Positions 35,237 through 43,764 of a stretch of DNA of 64,000 bases are shown piece by piece. Location: positions 62,001 to 126,000 of the forward strand of contig NZ_FOEF01000004.1 of NCBI RefSeq assembly GCF_900110575.1. Reading direction: 5' to 3'. The position numbers and the translations under genes were made by a program. Numbering within the stretch: the stretch's first letter is position 1; every line of letters starts with the position of its first letter. Below the pieces are notes generated by a model. It made no database searches and was not told the origin of the DNA. It saw nothing but the letters and a program-made list of their open reading frames with translations. The stretch is from Amycolatopsis saalfeldensis. Lineage in GTDB: Bacteria > Actinomycetota > Actinomycetes > Mycobacteriales > Pseudonocardiaceae.

Positions 35237-36216
35237 CCGCAAACCGGGTCCGCGTCGCCGTGCTGCACGGCGGCCGCAGCGGCGAGCACGAAGTCTCGCT
35301 CAAGTCGGGCCGGTCCGTGATCGACCATCTCGACCCCGAGCGCTACGAAGTCGTCCCGGTCCTGATCACGCCGGACGGCCGGTGGGCGAGCGGCGACGGC
35401 GAGCCCGGCGGCCTCGCGCACGCGATCGGGCTGTTCGAGGGCGTCGACGTGGTTTTCCCCGCCCTGCACGGTGAATTCGGCGAAGACGGCACGGTCCAGT
35501 CGCTGCTGGAGATGGTCGGCGTGCCCTACGTCGGCAACGGCGTCTTCGCGGGCGCGGCGGGCATGGACAAGGAGTTCACCAAGAAGCTCCTCGTCGCCGA
35601 CGGCCTGGAGGTGGCCGACGGTGTCGTGCTGCGTGCCGGGGACGAAACCCTTACCCCGGAGGAAATCGACCGCCTCGGCTTCCCGATGTTCGTCAAGCCG
35701 GCCCGCACCGGCTCCAGCCTCGGAATCTCCAAAGTGGACGCGGAGGAGGAGCTGGCGCAGGCGGTCAAGCTGGCCAAGGACTTCGACACCAAGGTGCTCG
35801 TGGAGGCCGCCGTGCCCGGCCGCGAGGTCGACGTCGCCGTGCTGGAGCACCCGGACGGCCGCCTCGAAGCCGGCCCGGCGCTGGAGATCCGCATCGACGG
35901 CGGTCACGCGTTTTTCGACTACGAGGCCAAGTACGCCGACACCACCACGATCTTCGACATCCCGGCCCGGCTGGACGACGAGCTGCGGGAGGCGGTCGAA
36001 TGGCAGGCGCTGGCCGCGTTCCGCTCGCTGGGCTGCCGCGGCCTGCTCCGCGTCGACTTCTTCCTGCGCGACGGCCGCACGCCCGTGGTCAACGAGGTCA
36101 ACACGTTCCCCGGCTTCACCGCCGCCTCGCAGTTCCCGCAGATGTGGGCGGCGGCGGGCGTCGAATTCCCGGAGCTGCTGGACATCCTGGTGACGACCGC
36201 GCTGGCCCGTCGCTGA
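35233..36216 (+). CDS. ddl: D-alanine--D-alanine ligase
   Basis: The 327-aa ATP-grasp enzyme joins two D-Ala for the peptidoglycan stem. N-terminal GGRSGEHEVSLKSG, HGEFGEDGTVQSLLE, MDKEFTKKLLV and the ATP-binding FVKPARTGSSLGISKV are all visible, with the C-terminal metal ligands in VNEVNTFPGFT. The TTG start is supported by GAAGGAG (35219-35225) and overlaps the alr stop. The residues distinguishing D-Ala-D-Ala from D-Ala-D-Lac ligases cannot be assigned reliably by eye. The adjacent alr argues for the ordinary reaction. Confidence 0.92.
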   Translation: MTANRVRVAVLHGGRSGEHEVSLKSGRSVIDHLDPERYEVVPVLITPDGRWASGDGEPGGLAHAIGLFEGVDVVFPALHGEFGEDGTVQSLLEMVGVPYVGNGVFAGAAGMDKEFTKKLLVADGLEVADGVVLRAGDETLTPEEIDRLGFPMFVKPARTGSSLGISKVDAEEELAQAVKLAKDFDTKVLVEAAVPGREVDVAVLEHPDGRLEAGPALEIRIDGGHAFFDYEAKYADTTTIFDIPARLDDELREAVEWQALAAFRSLGCRGLLRVDFFLRDGRTPVVNEVNTFPGFTAASQFPQMWAAAGVEFPELLDILVTTALARR

Positions 36217-36309
36217 GGCACCTTCTCCAACTGGACCTGCTACAAGAATGTGCCGGCTTCGGGCATTCGGCGGGTCATTGCCGGTCGCGAGAACCGATAA
36301 CATGCCGCG

Positions 36310-36732
36310 ATGCGAGCCGACGACGCGTTCCTCACCCGGATCGCGGCCGTGTCGCGCCGGCTCAAGAGCGAGACCGATCGGCGGCTGCGGGCGTACGGCG
36401 TGCACGCCGGCCAGCAGTTCGTGCTGGGCTGCCTGTGGGAGCGCGACGGCCTGACCCCGGGCCAGATCGCGACGCGCATCGGCGTGGAGGCACCGACGGT
36501 CACCCGTGCGGTCCAGCGCATGACGACAAGCGGCCTCGTCCGCAGTGATCCGGACGAGCGCGATGGCCGCCGGGTGCGCGTCTGGTTGACCCGTAAGGGC
36601 GAACGCCTGCAGAGCGTGGTCCCCGGGGTCAGCCGCGAGCTGCAGGAGGACGCGCTTTCCCTGCTGTCACCGGAGGAACGCATTACGCTGAACGACCTGC
36701 TCGGCCGCGTCGACCGCGCGCTCGGCGGCTGA
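36310..36732 (+). CDS. MarR-family regulator
   Basis: The 140-aa winged-helix regulator has LTPGQIATRIGVEAPTVTRAVQRMTTSGLV as recognition region (residues about 55-85) and the wing DPDERDGRRVRVWLT. It lies 94 bp after ddl and converges with the SLC10-like transporter gene. A weak inverted repeat (GAATG...CATTC near 36245-36270) precedes it and may be its own operator. Confidence 0.87.
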   Translation: MRADDAFLTRIAAVSRRLKSETDRRLRAYGVHAGQQFVLGCLWERDGLTPGQIATRIGVEAPTVTRAVQRMTTSGLVRSDPDERDGRRVRVWLTRKGERLQSVVPGVSRELQEDALSLLSPEERITLNDLLGRVDRALGG

Positions 36733-36757
36733 ACCGTCCGATGTGGACGAATAGCGG

Positions 36758-37786
36758 TCAGGCCGGGACGAGCTCCCCCGGCTCGTCGGCGGCCTCCCGG
36801 GCGTACCGGCGGGCCAGTGCGGCGCAGACGATCAGCTGGAGCTGGTGGAACAGCATCAGCGGCAGCACGATCAGGCCGACCTGCGCGTGCCCGAACAGCA
36901 CGGTGGCCATCGGCAGCCCACTGGCCAGGCTCTTCTTCGAGCCGCAGAACAGGATGGTGATCCGGTCGGCGCGGTCGAAGCCGAGCAGTTTCGCGCCGGT
37001 GCCGGTCACGGTGAGCACGACGGCGAGCAGCACCACGCACACGCCGAGCAGCACCAGCAACGGGCCGAGGTCCAGTTTGCGCCAGATGCCCTCGGTCATG
37101 CCCGCGCTGAACGCGGTGTAGACCACCAGCAGGATCGAGCCGCGGTCCACCAGCTTCAGCGGCGCCGAGTGCTGCTTGATCCACGCGCCGATCCAGCGCC
37201 GGGCCAGCTGCCCGGCGACGAACGGCACCAGCAGCTGCAGCACGATGTTCAGCACCGCCGAGCCGCTGACGCCGGGGCCGTCGCTCGACAGCAGCACCGC
37301 GACCAGCAGCGGCGTCACCACGATGCCGAGCAGGTTCGACACCGACGCGCTGCAGATCGCCGCGGCGACGTTGCCCTTCGCGATCGAGGTGAACGCGATC
37401 GAGGACTGCACGGTGGAGGGCAGCAGGCACAGGAACAGCACGCCGGTGTAGAGCGGGCTGGTCAGCAGGCCGGGGGAGAGCACGGAGGTGGCGAGGCCGA
37501 GCAGCGGGAAGAGCACGAACGTCGCGGCCAGCACCGTGACGTGCAGGCGCCAGTGGCGGAGGCCGTCCAGCGCCTCCTGGCTCGACAGCCTCGCGCCGTA
37601 GAGGAAGAACAGCAGGCCCACGGCGATGTTCGACGCGATCCCGAAGCCGGTCGCGGTGCCGCCGGAAGCGGGCAGCAGCGAGGCGATGCCGACGGTGGCG
37701 AGGATGGCCGCGATGAACGGGTCGATCCGCAGCTTGGCCAGCAGGGCGGCGACGGGGCGGGTCAACGGGGCGAGCACGGTGGTCAT
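36758..37786 (-). CDS. SLC10-like (bile acid:sodium symporter family) membrane transporter
   Basis: The 342-aa protein has about ten transmembrane helices. LPSTVQSSIAFTSIAKGNVAAA and FCGSKKSLASGLPMA match the YfeH/SLC10A7-like branch, in which broken helices form the ion-binding site. The ATG at 37786 follows a short leader, and a LysR gene is divergent. The physiological substrate is unknown; arsenite and organic anions are typical of relatives. Confidence 0.85.
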   Translation of the reverse strand: MTTVLAPLTRPVAALLAKLRIDPFIAAILATVGIASLLPASGGTATGFGIASNIAVGLLFFLYGARLSSQEALDGLRHWRLHVTVLAATFVLFPLLGLATSVLSPGLLTSPLYTGVLFLCLLPSTVQSSIAFTSIAKGNVAAAICSASVSNLLGIVVTPLLVAVLLSSDGPGVSGSAVLNIVLQLLVPFVAGQLARRWIGAWIKQHSAPLKLVDRGSILLVVYTAFSAGMTEGIWRKLDLGPLLVLLGVCVVLLAVVLTVTGTGAKLLGFDRADRITILFCGSKKSLASGLPMATVLFGHAQVGLIVLPLMLFHQLQLIVCAALARRYAREAADEPGELVPA

Positions 37787-37839
37787 GGAACTCCCTTCCC
37801 GGCTTATTGTGCGGGTGGCGGTGATCATTCGGAACCCCG

Positions 37840-37859
37840 ATGACCGTACTGACTGTCAT
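37840..37859. promoter_or_regulatory. Candidate LysR box
   Basis: ATGAC (37840-37844) and GTCAT (37855-37859) form an inverted repeat with a 10-bp spacer in the gap between the divergent SLC10-like and LysR genes. Spacing and position suit a LysR-type regulator. Confidence 0.4.
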
Positions 37860-37884
37860 TGTGAACGCCGATAGGATGGGCCGC

Positions 37885-38733
37885 ATGCTGGATCCCCGTC
37901 TGTGCCGCTCCTTCCTCGCGGTGGCCGAAACGCGCAGCTTCACGGCCGCGGCCCGCCGGCTGGGTGTGGGCCAGCCCACAGTCAGCCAGCACATCCGGCG
38001 GCTGGAGGGCGAAGCGGGCGGGCTGCTGTTCGCGCGCGACACCCACGCGGTCGACCTCACCGCGCGGGGACAGGCGATGCTCGGCTTCGCCCAGACCATT
38101 GTGGACACCGAGGAGCGCGCGGCCCGGCACTTCCGCGGCGTGGAGGTCCGCGGGCGCGTCCGGTTCGGCTGCTCGGAGGACTTCGCGCTCGGCGTGCTGC
38201 CGGAGATCCTGCGGCGGCTGCGGCGCAGTCACCCGCTGGTGGACGTCGAGCTGCACGTGGAGCTGTCCGACGTGCTGGCCCAGCGCATCGCCGAGGGCCG
38301 GCTCGACCTGGTGCTCGGCAAACGCCGTCCCGGCACCGGCCACGGCCCGCCGCTGCGGCGCGAACCCTTGGTGTGGATCGGTTCCGAGGCCACCGCGCTG
38401 GAACCGGGGCAGCCGGTGCCGCTGGTGCAGTACCCGATGCCGTCGGTCACGCGCCAGCTCGCGGTCGAGGCGCTGGAGCGCGCGGGCCTCGAATGGCGTG
38501 CGGCGTGCCTGACCTCGAGCCTCACCGGCCTGCGCGCCGCGGCCGCCGCGGGCCTCGGCGTCACGGTCCACGCCCGCAGCCTCGTCCCGGCGGACCTCCT
38601 CGCACTGCCCACCGGCCTCGGCCTCCCGGACCCCGGCGAGGTCGAGTTCATGCTCCTGTCCCGCGACGGCGCGGAAGGCCCGGCGCAGACACTGGCGGAC
38701 TTCGTCCGGGCGAAACTCGGCACGGATTCGTGA
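37885..38733 (+). CDS. LysR-family regulator
   Basis: The 282-aa LysR protein has the N-terminal HTH CRSFLAVAETRSFTAAARRL and GQPTVSQHIRRLE (residues about 6-42) and a periplasmic-binding-protein-like effector domain after residue 90. ATG 37885 gives the normal family length; an in-frame start exists upstream at 37840. It is divergent from the SLC10-like transporter, the probable target. Confidence 0.88.
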   Translation: MLDPRLCRSFLAVAETRSFTAAARRLGVGQPTVSQHIRRLEGEAGGLLFARDTHAVDLTARGQAMLGFAQTIVDTEERAARHFRGVEVRGRVRFGCSEDFALGVLPEILRRLRRSHPLVDVELHVELSDVLAQRIAEGRLDLVLGKRRPGTGHGPPLRREPLVWIGSEATALEPGQPVPLVQYPMPSVTRQLAVEALERAGLEWRAACLTSSLTGLRAAAAAGLGVTVHARSLVPADLLALPTGLGLPDPGEVEFMLLSRDGAEGPAQTLADFVRAKLGTDS

Positions 38734-38755
38734 GGGGCGGGTGCATGCTGGTCCC

Positions 38756-39133
38756 GTGGACGAGCTGTTGAGCGAGGCGATGGCACCGGTGTTGCGTGAT
38801 CTCCGGAGTGCCGACGTCGCTCCGCCCCGCATCGAAGATCGCGATTGGGCGGGTGACCCGGATTCGGCGTCGGTGCTGATGTGGGGTGCGGACGGCAGCG
38901 GCGTCGGCGTATATGCCTCGCGGTCGGCCTCGGCGCCCGACCGCGTCGCGATGGTGGCCGAGCAGGTTCAGGACTGGGCGATCGAACAGCTCTGGGGCCG
39001 GGCCACGACGAACTGGCCGGCCTGCCCGCGGCATCCGGAAACCCATCCGTTGCGGGTGTCGGTGCGCGACGGGGTGGCGGTGTGGACCTGTCCGGCCGGC
39101 GGGGTGGCGATCACCCCGGTCGGCAGCGTTTAG
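38756..39133 (+). CDS. Hypothetical protein, 125 aa
   Basis: The reading frame begins at GTG 38756 (an in-frame GTG at 38741 lies closer to GAGGGGCGG). The protein is acidic in its first half (VDELLSEAMAPVLRDLRSADV), with WGADGSGVGVYAS and a C-terminal WPACPRHPETHPLRVSV...VAVWTCPAGG segment with two Cys and two His. That segment might bind a metal ion. No named family is recognised. It is convergent with the sigma-factor gene and overlaps its stop by 4 bp. Confidence 0.65.
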   Translation: MDELLSEAMAPVLRDLRSADVAPPRIEDRDWAGDPDSASVLMWGADGSGVGVYASRSASAPDRVAMVAEQVQDWAIEQLWGRATTNWPACPRHPETHPLRVSVRDGVAVWTCPAGGVAITPVGSV

Positions 39134-39819
39134 CCGCGCTCGCCAGTGGAAAGCGCTCGCCGCAGCCGTAACAACGCGCGGTGCTGGGAGACGCGGACCG
39201 CGCCCGGGGTGGAGCCCACGGCGTCGGCCGTCTCCTCCGCGGAGAGGCCGACCACCACGCGCAGCAGGACGATGTCGCGCTGGCGCTCGGGCAGCACGCT
39301 CAGCAGCTGCGACAGCCGGTCGTTCAGTTCTCCTTGCAGGGCCAGCTGTTCCGGGCCGTGCCCGGGCTCGGCGCGCTCCGGGGGCTCGGGGACCGGGTCG
39401 GTGCGGTTGCGGGCCGCGGCCCGGTGGGCGTCGGCGACCTTGTGCTGCGCGATGCCGTACACGAAGGCGAGGAACGGGCGGCCCTGGTCGCGGTAGGAGG
39501 GCAGCGCGGTGAGCACCGCCAGGCACACCTCCTGCGCCAGGTCGTCGGCCGAGGAGTACGCGCGCTCCAGGCCGCCGACGCGGCCGCGGCAGTACCGGAC
39601 CACCAGCGGCCGGATGATCTCCAGCAAGCGGGCCGCCGCGCGGTGGTCCCCGGCGACCGCGGCGGTGACCGCGCCGTCCAGGGGCATCCAGTGCGCGGGG
39701 AACGCGGGTGACGGCTTCTCGCGCGCCTGGTCCTTCACCCGCGTCAGCGTCGCTTCCACGTCGAGGCCGAGCCTGAGCGAGTCGATCAGGGCTGCGTCCG
39801 CCTCGAGCACAACGGCCAT
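39130..39819 (-). CDS. RNA polymerase sigma factor, ShbA/SigD type
   Basis: The protein has sigma region 2 (ADDLAQEVCLAVLTALPSYRDQGRPFLAFVYGIAQHKVADAHR) and region 4 (LPERQRDIVLLRVVVGLSAEETADAVGSTPGAVRVSQHRAL), and closely matches the ShbA/SigD group. I chose ATG 39819 because AGGAGG lies 5 bp upstream (229 aa). An internal ATG at 39687 would give the usual 185-aa length but has no ribosome site. A WhiB gene diverges nearby, the arrangement known for whiB3/sigD and whiD/shbA loci. The frame is open on its 5' side into the broken sigma gene. Confidence 0.82.
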   Translation of the reverse strand: MAVVLEADAALIDSLRLGLDVEATLTRVKDQAREKPSPAFPAHWMPLDGAVTAAVAGDHRAAARLLEIIRPLVVRYCRGRVGGLERAYSSADDLAQEVCLAVLTALPSYRDQGRPFLAFVYGIAQHKVADAHRAAARNRTDPVPEPPERAEPGHGPEQLALQGELNDRLSQLLSVLPERQRDIVLLRVVVGLSAEETADAVGSTPGAVRVSQHRALLRLRRALSTGERG

Positions 39820-40252
39820 CACGGCCTCCTCCTGGTCCAGGGGCGCCTCGCCGTGCGCGGCGGCCCGGCGCCGGAGCCGGTCTCGCGCGTGGCGCAGGTT
39901 GGAGCGCACGGTGGCCGCGGGCATCTCCAGCGCCGCGGCGATGTCCGCCTGCGTGAAGCCGTCCAGCGACCAGGCCAGCACCGTCCGCTGGGTGTCCGGC
40001 AGGGTGGCCAGCACTTCGATGACCCGCGCGTTCTGCTCGACGAGCGCGGTCAGCTTGTCGTCCTCCTCGCCGGCCGGGCCGTCGTCGAGCCAGGCCTGCT
40101 CGTCCGCGACGCGCGCGGCCGACAGCCGCACCCAGACCCGCGGCCTGCAGCAGGGCCTCGGCGGCCACGTCGCGGGCCAGCGACGGCACCAGCCCGGTCT
40201 TGCACAGGAACGCCACGAGCGGCACGAACTCGGAGCGGAAGAAGTCCTCCAC
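39820..40252 (-). pseudogene. Second sigma-70-like factor, frameshifted in region 2
   Basis: From GTG 40252 one frame reads VEDFFRSEFVPLVAFLCK and LARDVAAEALLQA, the start of sigma region 2. At about 40140 the coherent sequence jumps to another frame: RVWVRLSAARVADEQAWLDDG, then region 4 LATLPDTQRTVLAWSLDGFTQADIAAALEMPAATV. About ten codons expected between the parts are missing. The second frame has no stop before shbA. It is either a pseudogene or, if the shift is a read error, the first half of a tandem sigma fusion. Confidence 0.65.
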
Positions 40253-40734
40253 GCCCGCCCACCACCCCTCCGTCCCGGAAACACCCCCGCTGACTCAGGT
40301 GCGGTGAGCAGGCCGCTGGGTGTAACGATCGGATCACGGCACCGCGAGTAACTTCGCGAGTACTGGGGTACCTCCCACGAATGGCCATCGAGGAGAGCAG
40401 GTGCCGAACGGCCCGCGTCATGCCGCGCGCGGCCGGGAATGTGTTGTGGGGCACGGAAAAACCGAGCCGGTCCCGTGCGTGTCGCGCTGGACAGGCACCC
40501 ACACCGGACAAAAGCCCGGCCCGGCGTCGCGAAGTCGTGGTGTGACCTGGAGCAGAAGGGCTGGGAAGATTCCCGATCCCTGGTACGTTGGATATTCGGT
40601 TGCCCACCCGCCTTCCGGCTGGGGCAGTGCGATCGAGAACCCCCGAGTGGAGCCAGTGATGATCTCTGCCGCGCGCCCGGGAGAACTCGGTTGACCGAGA
40701 AATGACAATGAATGGCAGGAGGTGAAACGCGAAA
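40253..40734. other. Long intergenic region upstream of whiB
   Basis: This 480-bp gap between the divergent sigma and WhiB genes holds no convincing gene. It is AT-richer than its surroundings, with GGTACGTTGGATATTCGG near 40580-40600 and a ribosome site AGGAGGTGA at 40717-40725 for WhiB. Such a length is usual for multi-promoter developmental regulators. Confidence 0.5.
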
Positions 40735-41010
40735 ATGGAACTCACGACCACCGGCTGGCTGTCTCGCGCAGCCTGCCAGGACGAGGACCCGGAACTGTTC
40801 TTCCCGATCTCCGAAGTCGGGCCCGGCGCCCGGCAGGTCGCCCAGGCGAAGGCTGTCTGCGCGCGCTGCCCGGTCCGCGAGGCCTGTCTTTCCTATGCCC
40901 TCGACAACGGGCTGGACAACGGCGTCTTCGGCGGTACCACCGAGGTGGAGCGACGAAAGCTGGTCCGCACCCGAACCGTCTCCGCCGGAGAACGGCACCG
41001 CGCCGCCTGA
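40735..41010 (+). CDS. WhiB-family iron-sulfur regulator (WhiD/WhiB3-like)
   Basis: The 91-aa protein has the four cluster-binding cysteines at 14, 42, 45 and 51 (C-X27-C-X2-C-X5-C) and a G-V-F-G-G turn at 63-67, where most WhiB proteins have G-V-W-G-G. A basic tail follows (ERRKLVRTRTV). It would hold a [4Fe-4S] cluster and work with sigma region 4 of the housekeeping sigma factor. The divergent ShbA/SigD gene points to the WhiD/WhiB3 branch. A strong AGGAGG site precedes it and a strong terminator follows. Confidence 0.9.
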   Translation: MELTTTGWLSRAACQDEDPELFFPISEVGPGARQVAQAKAVCARCPVREACLSYALDNGLDNGVFGGTTEVERRKLVRTRTVSAGERHRAA

Positions 41011-41103
41011 CCGCGCGCCGGTGACCACTCCCGGCGACGAGGGCGAGAGCGCCTCTCCCGGCGGCGTCATTTGAGTAGCGCCCCACTGGGGATCCGGCAT
41101 CAG

Positions 41104-41147
41104 GCCCGGTCCGGCGATTTCACGACAATCGCCGGACCGGGCTTTTT
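41104..41147 (+). terminator. Rho-independent terminator after whiB
   Basis: A perfect 15-bp stem, GCCCGGTCCGGCGAT at 41104-41118 with its complement at 41128-41142, encloses a 9-nt loop and is followed by TTTTT on the + strand. It ends the whiB transcript just before the convergent ECF sigma gene. Confidence 0.85.
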
Positions 41148-42145
41148 CACGCCTCGAAGATCTCCGGCAAGCCGTAAGGCGCGAAAGAAGGCGTCTCGAA
41201 CGCGGCCATCGCGGCCACCAGCCCGTGCTCGATCGTGAGCACCGTGACACCGAAACGGCGGAACTCGCCTTCCCCGCGACGGCACAAGTAAGTGGCCACC
41301 GCCGGGGAGCGGTTCGCCCGGATCGGCACCATCCGGAAGCGCCCGGTGAAGTACGGCGACGCCGCGTCGAAGCTCGTGGACAGCGCCGCGACGATCCGGG
41401 CCCGGCTGTCGAACCACAGCGGGTACGGCGGCATGACCGCGCGGGCGTCCTCGCGCAGCAGCGCGGCGACGGCGCTCAGGTCCGCGGACTCGTACGCGGC
41501 GATGAACCGGCGCAGCAGAGCCGTTTCCTCGGCCGTGGTCACCGGCGGCGCGGACCAGTCGGCGCGCCGGGCGGGCAGCCGTGAGCGCAGGGTCTCCCGC
41601 GCCCGCTGCAACGCGCTGTTGGCCGAGGCCACCGAAGTCTCCAGCAGCGCCGCGGTGTCCTTCGCCGACCAGTCGAGCACGTCCCGCAGCACCAGCGCGG
41701 CCCGCTGCCGCGGCGGCAGGAGCTGGATCGCGGCGAGGAACGCCAGCTCGATCGTCTCCCGCTCGACGACCTCGGCGCCGGTGTCGTCCGGCGCCGCGGC
41801 GTCCAGCAGGCGGTCGGGGAACGGCCCGAGCCACGGCCGGTCCAGCGCCGCCAGCTCCCCGGCGGACGGGTCGGCGGCGGGGGCCAGCTCGTCGGGCAGG
41901 GCCCGGCGGGGGCGCCGGGCGAGCGCGTCGAGGCAGACGTTGGTGGCGATCCGGTACAGCCACGTCCGCACGCTCGCCCGGCCCTCGAACGAGGAGCGGC
42001 CCTTCCACGCCCGCAGGAACGCCTCCTGCGTGAGGTCTTCGGCCTCCTCGAACGAGCCGCTCATCCGGTAGCAGTGCACCCGGATCTCGCGGCGGTGCCG
42101 TTCCAGGAGGTCGCCGAACCCGTCGTCGGCGGTCATCAGGGCCAC
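41147..42145 (-). CDS. ECF sigma factor with SnoaL-like C-terminal domain (SigG-type)
   Basis: The 332-aa protein has sigma region 2 (YRMSGSFEEAEDLTQEAFLRAWKGRSSFEGRASVRTWLYRIATN, about 26-70) and region 4 (LLPPRQRAALVLRDVLDWSAKDTAALLETS, about 140-170). An NTF2/SnoaL-like domain follows from about 205 (LLRRFIAAYESADLSAVAALLREDA). The fused C-terminal domain is typical of extracytoplasmic-function sigmas that lack a classical anti-sigma partner and probably sense through that domain. No anti-sigma gene is adjacent. Confidence 0.88.
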   Translation of the reverse strand: MALMTADDGFGDLLERHRREIRVHCYRMSGSFEEAEDLTQEAFLRAWKGRSSFEGRASVRTWLYRIATNVCLDALARRPRRALPDELAPAADPSAGELAALDRPWLGPFPDRLLDAAAPDDTGAEVVERETIELAFLAAIQLLPPRQRAALVLRDVLDWSAKDTAALLETSVASANSALQRARETLRSRLPARRADWSAPPVTTAEETALLRRFIAAYESADLSAVAALLREDARAVMPPYPLWFDSRARIVAALSTSFDAASPYFTGRFRMVPIRANRSPAVATYLCRRGEGEFRRFGVTVLTIEHGLVAAMAAFETPSFAPYGLPEIFEA

Positions 42146-42172
42146 CAGGGCACTGTAGGGCTAGATCGATTC

Positions 42173-43729
42173 CTACGCCGATTCCTCCGCCGCCATCCGC
42201 TCCAGACCGCTCTGCGTTTTGAGCGGCAGGTGCTTGAGGAAGGCCACCGCCACCACCACGAGCAGCGCGATCGGGGCGCTGATCAGGAAGAGGTCGCTGG
42301 TCGCGGTCCCGTAGGCCTCGCGGATCACGTTCGCGATCGGCGCGGGCAGGTCGGCCAGGTTCGGCACCTTGCCGCCTTCGCCGCCGGCGCCCGCCATCGG
42401 GCCGAGGCCCTGGCTGATCAGCGCGGCGACCCGGTTGGCCAGCACCGCGCCGAGCGCGCTCACGCCGATCGAGCCGCCGAGGCTGCGGAAGAACGACAGC
42501 GTGGACGTCGCCGCGCCGAGGTCGTGCGCCGGCACGTCGTTCTGCGTCACCAGCACCAGGTTCTGCATCAGCATGCCGACGCCGACGCCCAGCACCAGCA
42601 TGAACAGGCTCAGCACCACGATGCTGGTGTGCGCGTCGATCAGCCCGAGCAGGCCCAGGCCCGCGGCCATCAGCACCGAGCCGAGCAGCAGGTGGCCCTT
42701 CCACCGGCCGGTGCGGCTGATCAGCTGGCCGGACACGGTCGAGGAGACCAGGAGGCCGAAGATCATCGGCAGGCTCATCAGCCCGGCCACCGTCGGCGAC
42801 TTGCCGAGCGAGAGCTGGAAGTACTGCGACAGGAACACAGTGCCGCCGAACATCGCCACGCCGACCAGGAAGCTCGCGACGGTGGTGAGCGTGACCGTGC
42901 GGTTGCGGAACAGCTTCAGCGGGATGATCGGCTCCGGCACCTTCGTCTCCACGAACACCGCCAGCGCGAGCACGACCACACCGGCCGGCACGAGCACCGC
43001 CGTCTGCCAGGAGCCCCACGCGAACTCGGCACCGGCCAGCGACGACCAGACCAGCAGCGTGGACACCCCGAGCATGATCAGGAACGCGCCGAGGTAGTCC
43101 ACTTTCGCGTCCCGCCGGATCGTCGGCAGCTTCAACGTGCGCTGCAGCAGCAGGATCGCGGCGATCGCGAACGGGACGCCGAGGAAGAAGCACCAGCGCC
43201 AGCCGAGCCATGAGGTGTCCACCAGGACGCCGCCGATCAGCGGGCCGGCGACGGTGCCCACGGCGAACACGGCGCCGAAGATGCCGGAGAACTTCCCGAG
43301 CTGCCGCGGCGAGACGATCGCCGCCATGATCACCTGGGCCAGCGCGGTCAGCCCGCCGCCGCCGATGCCCTGCGCGACGCGGCTGGCGATCAGCAGCTCG
43401 ATGTTCGGCGCGAACCCGGCCACCAGGGAGCCGACCACGAACAGCCCGAGTGAGAGCTGGATCAGCAGCTTCTTGTTGTAGAGGTCGGAAAGCTTGCCCC
43501 ACAACGGAACCGTCGCGGTCATCGCGAGCAGCTCGGTGGTCACCACCCAGGTGTAGGACGCCTGCGAGCCGCCCAGCTCGGAGACGATCCGCGGCAGCGC
43601 GTTCGCGACCACGGTCGAGGCGAGGATGGCGACGAAGATGCCCATCATCAACCCGGACATGGCCTGCAGCACCTGCTGCCGGCTCATCACCGCCGGCGCG
43701 CCGGGCGCCTCGGCTTCGGATACGGACAC
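42173..43729 (-). CDS. MFS drug exporter, DHA2 (EmrB/QacA) family
   Basis: The 518-aa transporter has about 14 transmembrane helices. Early MMGIFVAILASTVVANALPRI and GKLSDLYNKK are the DHA2 signature segments, with QNDVPAHDLGAATSTLSFFRSLGGSIGVSALG later. It exports drugs or other lipophilic compounds in exchange for protons. The GTG start at 43729 has AGGGG before it. The TetR gene immediately upstream on the same strand is its likely repressor, and the ORF is compatible with co-transcription. Confidence 0.9.
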   Translation of the reverse strand: MSVSEAEAPGAPAVMSRQQVLQAMSGLMMGIFVAILASTVVANALPRIVSELGGSQASYTWVVTTELLAMTATVPLWGKLSDLYNKKLLIQLSLGLFVVGSLVAGFAPNIELLIASRVAQGIGGGGLTALAQVIMAAIVSPRQLGKFSGIFGAVFAVGTVAGPLIGGVLVDTSWLGWRWCFFLGVPFAIAAILLLQRTLKLPTIRRDAKVDYLGAFLIMLGVSTLLVWSSLAGAEFAWGSWQTAVLVPAGVVVLALAVFVETKVPEPIIPLKLFRNRTVTLTTVASFLVGVAMFGGTVFLSQYFQLSLGKSPTVAGLMSLPMIFGLLVSSTVSGQLISRTGRWKGHLLLGSVLMAAGLGLLGLIDAHTSIVVLSLFMLVLGVGVGMLMQNLVLVTQNDVPAHDLGAATSTLSFFRSLGGSIGVSALGAVLANRVAALISQGLGPMAGAGGEGGKVPNLADLPAPIANVIREAYGTATSDLFLISAPIALLVVVAVAFLKHLPLKTQSGLERMAAEESA

Positions 43730-43764
43730 AGTGATCCCCTCGGTAGTGGGTGAGTGCGGCGGGT

